The notes beneath the pieces were generated by a model. It searched no databases. It had not been told where the DNA came from and was given only the letters and a program-made list of their open reading frames with translations. The translations under genes and the position numbers were made by a program. Shown here one piece after another: positions 58,815-64,000 of a stretch of 64,000 nt of DNA; the stretch's first letter is position 1, and every line of letters starts with the position of its first letter. The stretch is from Asterochloris sp. CNOR1 (taxonomy: Eukaryota; Chlorophyta; Trebouxiophyceae; Trebouxiales; Trebouxiaceae), in assembly GCA_963969365.1 (NCBI GenBank), contig OZ017750.1, positions 1,364,001-1,428,000 of the forward strand, written 5' to 3'.

Positions 58815-61800
58815 ATGGCTGCTCAAGAGCTGCTGCAGCAAGCTGAAGCCCAGTGGCGGCAGCTTGTGGAGCCTCATGCAATTCCTGGCATGCTCTCGCC
58901 GCACATTGGCCACCTGGTGGGCGATGCTGAGCTTGCAATCGCATGTGATGTACGCCTGTGTTTTGCAGTCGGCACCAAGGTAGGCGTACTTGTCTCACGT
59001 CCTTGCTGCAGGCTCTACAGAATGCCAGTCGCCAGGCAAAGGCAGCCAATGTTCCCCTTGTGCTGCACAGGCATGTTCTTCCCTGCTCGCCCTCTCGGGC
59101 TGGTCAGGCCTGCGTCAGAGGCATGTTCTGTCCCAGTGATGTCACCCTGCTCTTCAGGCTGCTGCATAGCTTTGAGCCTGTCCTCCAGCTCGCAGCGTCG
59201 GGGCAAAGTGGAGTCCTGGGGATGGACAGCATTGCGCCAGATGCACCAGGCAGCTCTGGGCCTGCCACACCCCCTCAGCATGTGCAGGCAGGAAACTCTG
59301 GTAATGTCATGCCGGACACACAACCCAGGCTCCAGGTGTGCTCGCTGCCCGCCTAGTGCCTGGCTCAAACCTTCCGTGTGGCCTGCGCCAGCCTTCACTG
59401 CCTTGCGCCTGCAGGTGTCCACCATACCCACAGGCCAGCAAGCCTTCTATGAGCCTGCCGGCATGTATCTTCAGAGGCTGCAGTGTGCACAACTGCTGCA
59501 GCCACACAGGGCCCAGCTCCTGCAGGCTGCAGCTCAGAGTCACCAGGGACTGGACCGCAGGTGTGCTCAATGTGACGGCACTGCTGCAATCCCTGAGCTG
59601 GCTCAATCAGTTGCTGACCTGGGCTGTTTGCTGAACCTCAGGCATCAGGAGCTTGCAGCTGAGCGAGGTCTCTGCGCGTCTGCATCCTGTCAACACCAAG
59701 ACGTGAGGGCAGCAGGCATTATGCACCCAGCAGAGAGCCTCAGTGATGGAGTAGAGGGGATCAACTTGAGCCTCCAAGCACCAGCCTTCTGCTTGTGGTG
59801 CGGTGCTTAAGCAACACAAGTGCAGCATGAGCGTAAGCTGGCAACGGCACACTGCTCCAGCCCATGACTGTATGCAAGGTCTGCATGCCGCTGAGTCCAC
59901 TTGACTGTGGGCAATCGTTGCCACTGGCTGCCTGCTCCTTTTCAACTTGGAGCTGACTCTGATGGGTTCACTGACTTCAGGGAGGATGCAGCCCACACTG
60001 ACGACGAGGAGCAATGCCTGCAATGGGATGACAGCTGCATGGCTTCAGCCAGCAGCATGGCACTGACTGACTTAACCCTGCAGAGCCCCAGCAGCACACC
60101 TGCCCCTGCTGGAGAAGCAGCCCTTCATGCGGCTGCAGGCAATGCAGCAGGTCCTGTAGCAGCAGCTTACAGGTTGTCACTAGCAGGGGTCGGTCGCCAG
60201 AGGCCTCAGCAGGCTGAGCGCAGCGCTCGCCCCTCAGCTGGGAAGCTCACAGCCCCAGTGCTGCAGGCGGCTGCACTGTCCGCCCAGGTTCAGTCCTTCC
60301 TTCTGCTGCACAGCGTTGGCCTGGCAGACCTGGGGCATGTCCGTAAGCAGGTGCGCTTTCAGAGTCTCTAGGCTTGCAGGGCAGTTGTGTGACCTCTGGA
60401 AGCTGCTTTGGTGCATTGGTGACTGTTTCACAAGAGAAAACCGCGGCGCCAATGGAGCTGCATGCTTCTGCTTCTGTAGACTCCACAGTGCCAGTGACTG
60501 CTGCAGAAGCTGCTGTACTGTGGCTTGCAGCTCACTTCTCCATGTCAGTGCACTTGGTCGCTGCTCCTCCGCACCTGGAAGTCATCTTGCAGCTGCTGCT
60601 GAAGTGCAGGCCCAGCAGTGCCAGCAGCTGCAGCATGTGGCGCAGCAGCAGAGGCTGTTGGGCATGCGGGAGTGGCACAGGAATGCAGAAGAGGCAGCCA
60701 GGCATGCAAGGTGCTGCGCTGCCAAGATGAACACAAGCTGCAAACTGCACCATACCCGAAGGCACTTGTGCACTTGGCTTGGTGCTGTTGCTGTGCCTGC
60801 CTGCCTGCACTCGCTGATGACTTTGGCAGATGTGAGTGCGTGATCCTCTCTGCACAGGGAGGAGGCTGCCACAGAACGTTCGGAGGTGCTGCAGGCCAGC
60901 GGCTTGAATGCCTGCCTCAGTCCACTGCTGGTGCTCAGCTACACTGGCGATGTTGCCCATCTGGACTTGCGGCGCTTTGATTCACATTACTTCTTCTGTG
61001 GTTGGCAGGGAGGAGACTGCTCAGCCGTTCATGCCACATGGTAGCCGTTCAATCAGGCGCAGGACCTCTGCGGCTGCAGGGAAGAGGCTGACAGGCAGCG
61101 CCTGAAGGCGCTGAAGGCCAACGACTTCAACTTCTACCTGAGCCTGGTACGCCCAGCTGACAACAGCAGGATCAACAAGCTGCTACAGCAGACAGATGCC
61201 TGCCTGAAGCAGCTGACAGCTCGCCTGAGGCTCAACTGCAATGTGCTGAAGGCAGCGGTGCAGCAGGACAGTGCTTCTGGTGAGGTGGGCGTTGATTGCG
61301 GGCTGGAGGGAGTCTGGCTCTGGCCATCTTGTAAATACCTGCAGCTTGAATGGGGTCCCTTCTAGACAGCCGTGGACCCTTTCAGAGATGTTAGCATTGG
61401 GAGCCTTGTCTGCCAGGCATGTGAATGCCTGTGACTCATGAGCACCAGTGTCAGCATGACTTGACGCAACCTGTGCAGAGTACAGTACTCAGTCCTGCTT
61501 AGGAAGAGCAGCTGCAATCACCCCTAACACCATTCTCTCTGCTTTGCAGGAGCCACACTTGATCAGGCCGCCTTCCAGGAGAGCAGCTCCCAGTGGAACA
61601 GTTTCGCCAAGATGCTGGAGGCTGATGTGCAATCCCAGCCTTACCTTGTGCAGGGCAAGCTGCACCCATACCAGATGCAGGTGAGCCTGGTCAATTAACC
61701 CCCGCTTGGTGCAATGGAGGCGCATGTCCTGGCTCATCCTCAGCTTCTGTAGGGCAAGCTGCACCCATACCAGATACAGGTAAGCCTGGTGACCCAGCAC

Positions 61801-64000
61801 ACCCTAGGTTGGAGGCAGATAGTGGTCTCAGCCTCCTTATGTTAGGCAGTCCAGGCTCATATCAGATGCAGGCAGGGAAGCTGATAAGGTGGCACCCCTT
61901 GATACCTTGCAGGTGGTGGAGGGCAGGAAGGTTGAGCCTGTGCTGTGTCTGCCATGTCTCTTGAGCACATATGGTGCCCAGTACTGCAAGCTTTGCTCAG
62001 CTGAGTCCTGAAACGCCATGATTCACGTGCAGGGCTTACGATGGCTTCTTGGCCTGTATGACAACAATCTCAATGGCATCCTGGCAGATGAAATGGTAGG
62101 CACTGGTGTTCTGACTGCTTCGCTTATCACGCTTCACTCAGGACTTTGCTGACATGGTATGCTGGATGTACAGGGGTTGGGCAAAACAGTGCAGGTGTGG
62201 CACTTGCTCCCAGCCTGTCCACTCTGGCCTTGGCACATCTGCACGCGAGGTGCCTACCTGTGTGCAGATCCCCAGCCTGTGTGCGGATCCCTACCTTGGT
62301 GCTTGTCACCATGCAGAACCCCAGCGCTTGTGAAGCACCTGCCTGGGTGCCTCCTGGCTGCTTGCTTGCGGGCATGCTGCTTGCCTGAAGGCAGGCTTTC
62401 CGCCAAATCAGAGCTGCTGCCATGTGTGACTAGGTCTGCCACAGGTTATTGCCCTTCTGGCCTACCTGGTGGGAGAGCGCTGCGTTTGCACCCCCAGCCT
62501 GGTCGTGGTGCCAGCCTCTGTCAGTGCCAACTGGGCCATCGAATTCAGGCAATGGGCCCCCAAGCTGAAGGTTATTGAATACTTTGGACCAAAGGATGAG
62601 CGTGATGCAATTTTCAGAAAGCAGGTGGGCAGGAACTTCTCTCAGAACATTGGCTTGATGGGCAGCACTCTGGCCACATGCAGTGAGGAACACCCTCCTC
62701 AGGCGCATGCAGAATGAGTTCTGCACAAGCCAATTGCCAGCCAATTGCCAAGAATTGGGCTGCAGTAGCATTGGAGCGCAAACCATGCTGCCTGGAAGTC
62801 TGTCCTTCAGCTTCCAAAGCGCGGCTTGCGGTCAGTGGCTGGCCTGCAGGGTCCGCAACTGTCTTGCATGTCAAGTCTGTGGGCAACCAGCGCATGATGT
62901 CCTGCAATCTGCAGTCCCATCAGCACCGAGCAGGAGCTGTGCAATGGCTGTGGTCCTGTGCAGGTGACTGGACGTACAGGCAGCTTTCATGTGCTGCTGA
63001 CGACCTTTGAGCTGCTCATGGGCAGGCACGACAGGCCTCAGCTGAGCCAAGTCGGCTGGAATCTGATTGTGGTAGATGAGGCCCACAGGATGAAGAATGC
63101 ACAGTCCAAGCTAAATCGCGAGATGACACTATACAGCACAAAGCACAGGCTACTGCTCACAGGCATGGCCCCGCGTGATGGGCCTTTAGCTGCTGGTCAT
63201 GTTGCACCTGCATCCTAGGCGGCTCCACAGCTCGCTTCTGCACTTCTGGCGAGCCTATGCTGAGCAGGCTGCTGAGTGATCGCCTGTGGACATCCTTTGA
63301 GCAGGTCGTCACGGCACACCCGCCTTTCATGCAGCTGCAATGCTGCCTCTGAGGGCCTAAGGGTGAATGCAGCCTCTTGACCGCGTGCGATGTGGCACAT
63401 GCAGGCACCCCGCTGCAGAACAGGATGGCTGAGCTGTGGGCTCTGCTCAATTTTCTGGCCCCAGCCCTGTTCAGCTCCTCTGAGGAATTTGAGACCTGGT
63501 GAGCTGCACCCTGGACCATGATTGCATGGTCAGCCCGTTGACATTAGAGTTTGCGCAAAGGAGACCTGGTCCACAGCGCAAGCGTTGAAGCGATTTGCTG
63601 CCAGCGCAAATCACATATATCACAATACATATCTGGCCACACAGTCCACCAGGGTGTCTGAAGAGGGCGGAGATGCGTCCACCTTATGCAGTATTTCCTG
63701 CATTTGCATGGCAGGTTCAGCAGTGGCTTGTCAGAGGAGGGCAATAGGGCAGAGGCGGATGCTGCAGAGGCTGCGCTGCTCACTGATGAGGAGACCCTCT
63801 TGGTCACAAACAGGCTGCACCAGGTGCTGAGGCTCTTCATGCTGCGGAGGCTGAAGAGCACTGTAGCGCAAGACCTCCCCAACAAGGTATGCCACTGAGC
63901 TTTTATGTCTGCTGGTCTGAAGAGCTGCCAAGCACGTATATGAACTGTGTCTGGGCCTAAGCCCAGATGTGTGTTTTATTTCCCTGATCCTTCCCGCCAC
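58815..64000 (+). CDS. SNF2-family (Brahma-like) chromatin-remodelling ATPase (partial, C-terminus off window)
   Basis: The likely start is [20 protein letters not shown]. The N-terminal exons to about 60350 are low-complexity (an acidic [20 protein letters not shown] near 59960). A helical HSA-like part follows ([20 protein letters not shown]). The exon from about 61078 encodes [18 protein letters not shown], then [16 protein letters not shown], a Brahma-type linker. The helicase core begins GKLHPYQMQ (about 61655), then [27 protein letters not shown] (62174-62194), [12 protein letters not shown] (62445-62624), [30 protein letters not shown] (62964-63162), [17 protein letters not shown] (63405-63498) and [20 protein letters not shown] (63715-63886). 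The second RecA lobe and anything after (for example a bromodomain) lie right of the window. It should remodel nucleosomes with ATP in the nucleus. The linker and core sequence favour the BRM/SWI2 class over ISWI or CHD. The first exons are the weakest part of the model. Confidence 0.85.
60856..61100 (+). repeat. Three copies of an acceptor and exon start before the SNF2 linker exon
   Basis: CAG followed by GGAGGAGGCTG (about 60856), GGAGGAGACTG (about 61007) and GGAAGAGGCTG (about 61075). Only the third opens the exon that codes [16 protein letters not shown]. The first two run into unrelated or stop-containing sequence. Confidence 0.65.
61652..61790 (+). repeat. Near-identical duplicate of an SNF2 exon end and its donor
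   Basis: The exon end and donor at 61652-61691 (AGGGCAAGCTGCACCC, then CAGATGCAG and GTGAGCCTGGT) recur at 61751-61790 with two differences over 40 bases. The copy has CAG-GTAAGC, a stronger-looking donor than the original CAG-GTGAGC. Splicing from it would add 99 bases that contain an in-frame TAA. A third fragment lies at about 61860-61880. Confidence 0.92.
62174..62194 (+). other. 21-nt microexon encoding the Walker A motif
   Basis: Between acceptor TACAG and donor GTGTGG, the 21 bases encode GLGKTVQ. They join in phase 0 to ADEM (ending 62095, donor GTAGGC) and VIALLAYL (starting 62445 after CACAG). Without it the protein would lose its ATP-binding lysine while staying in frame. Confidence 0.85.

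Noticed and set aside
62130-62300. Open frame starting [12 protein letters not shown] that seemed to make GLGKT part of a long exon
   Set aside because: Only the 21 bases 62174-62194 fit the SNF2 protein. The flanks are intron with a TACAG acceptor and GTGTGG donor.
1-64000. tRNA, rRNA, CRISPR, transposon and viral sequences
   Set aside because: No cloverleaf-like segments, rRNA motifs, regularly spaced repeats, terminal repeats, transposase or reverse-transcriptase motifs were seen on reading. A covariance-model or repeat-library search was not possible here.

Overview
The window is nuclear DNA of a green alga (Chlorophyta). It is GC-rich and dense in short introns, most of which end in a CTGCAG-type acceptor. 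The gene content is plant-like: a plastid-type release factor 1 and the phylloquinone enzyme AAE14. It also carries genes of ciliated cells, namely CFAP52, a FAM184-like coiled-coil protein and an algal cGMP-dependent kinase. I cannot name the species. I saw no rRNA, tRNA, CRISPR array, virus or intact transposon.

Layout, left to right: a VWA (CoxE/ViaA-like) protein (-, C-terminus beyond the left edge); a double-FUSC membrane transporter (+); a ZADH2-like zinc-free MDR oxidoreductase (+); CFAP52 (-); a cGMP-dependent kinase (+); plastid RF1 (-); SRP14 (+); a FAM184-like coiled-coil protein (-); proteasome ATPase RPT5 (-); AAE14 (+); a peroxisomal L-2-hydroxyacid oxidase (-); a TMEM41/VTT membrane protein (+); an unrecognised protein (-); and a SNF2 chromatin remodeller (+, runs off the right edge). 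Strands mostly alternate, giving short divergent promoters and very short convergent 3' gaps (49 bp between the ZADH2-like gene and CFAP52). Four small genes (the MDR oxidoreductase, SRP14, AAE14, TMEM41) were resolved exon by exon with consistent phase throughout. The other gene spans are outer limits with partly defined exons.

Functional links are loose. AAE14 and the hydroxyacid oxidase are convergent neighbours and both end in peroxisomal targeting tripeptides (SRM and SKL). CFAP52 and the kinase are head to head, and both fit a ciliary role.

The most unusual property is structural. Many introns contain decayed tandem copies of the edge of their own neighbouring exon, together with its splice site. 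Acceptor-side copies lie upstream of the real acceptor and donor-side copies lie downstream of the real donor. I found this in at least nine genes, with copies ranging from nearly identical (38 of 40 bases) to barely recognisable. The same process appears to have duplicated about 390 bp across the RPT5/FAM184 boundary. Three introns use GC-AG splice sites, and a 21-nt microexon encodes the Walker A motif of the SNF2 protein.
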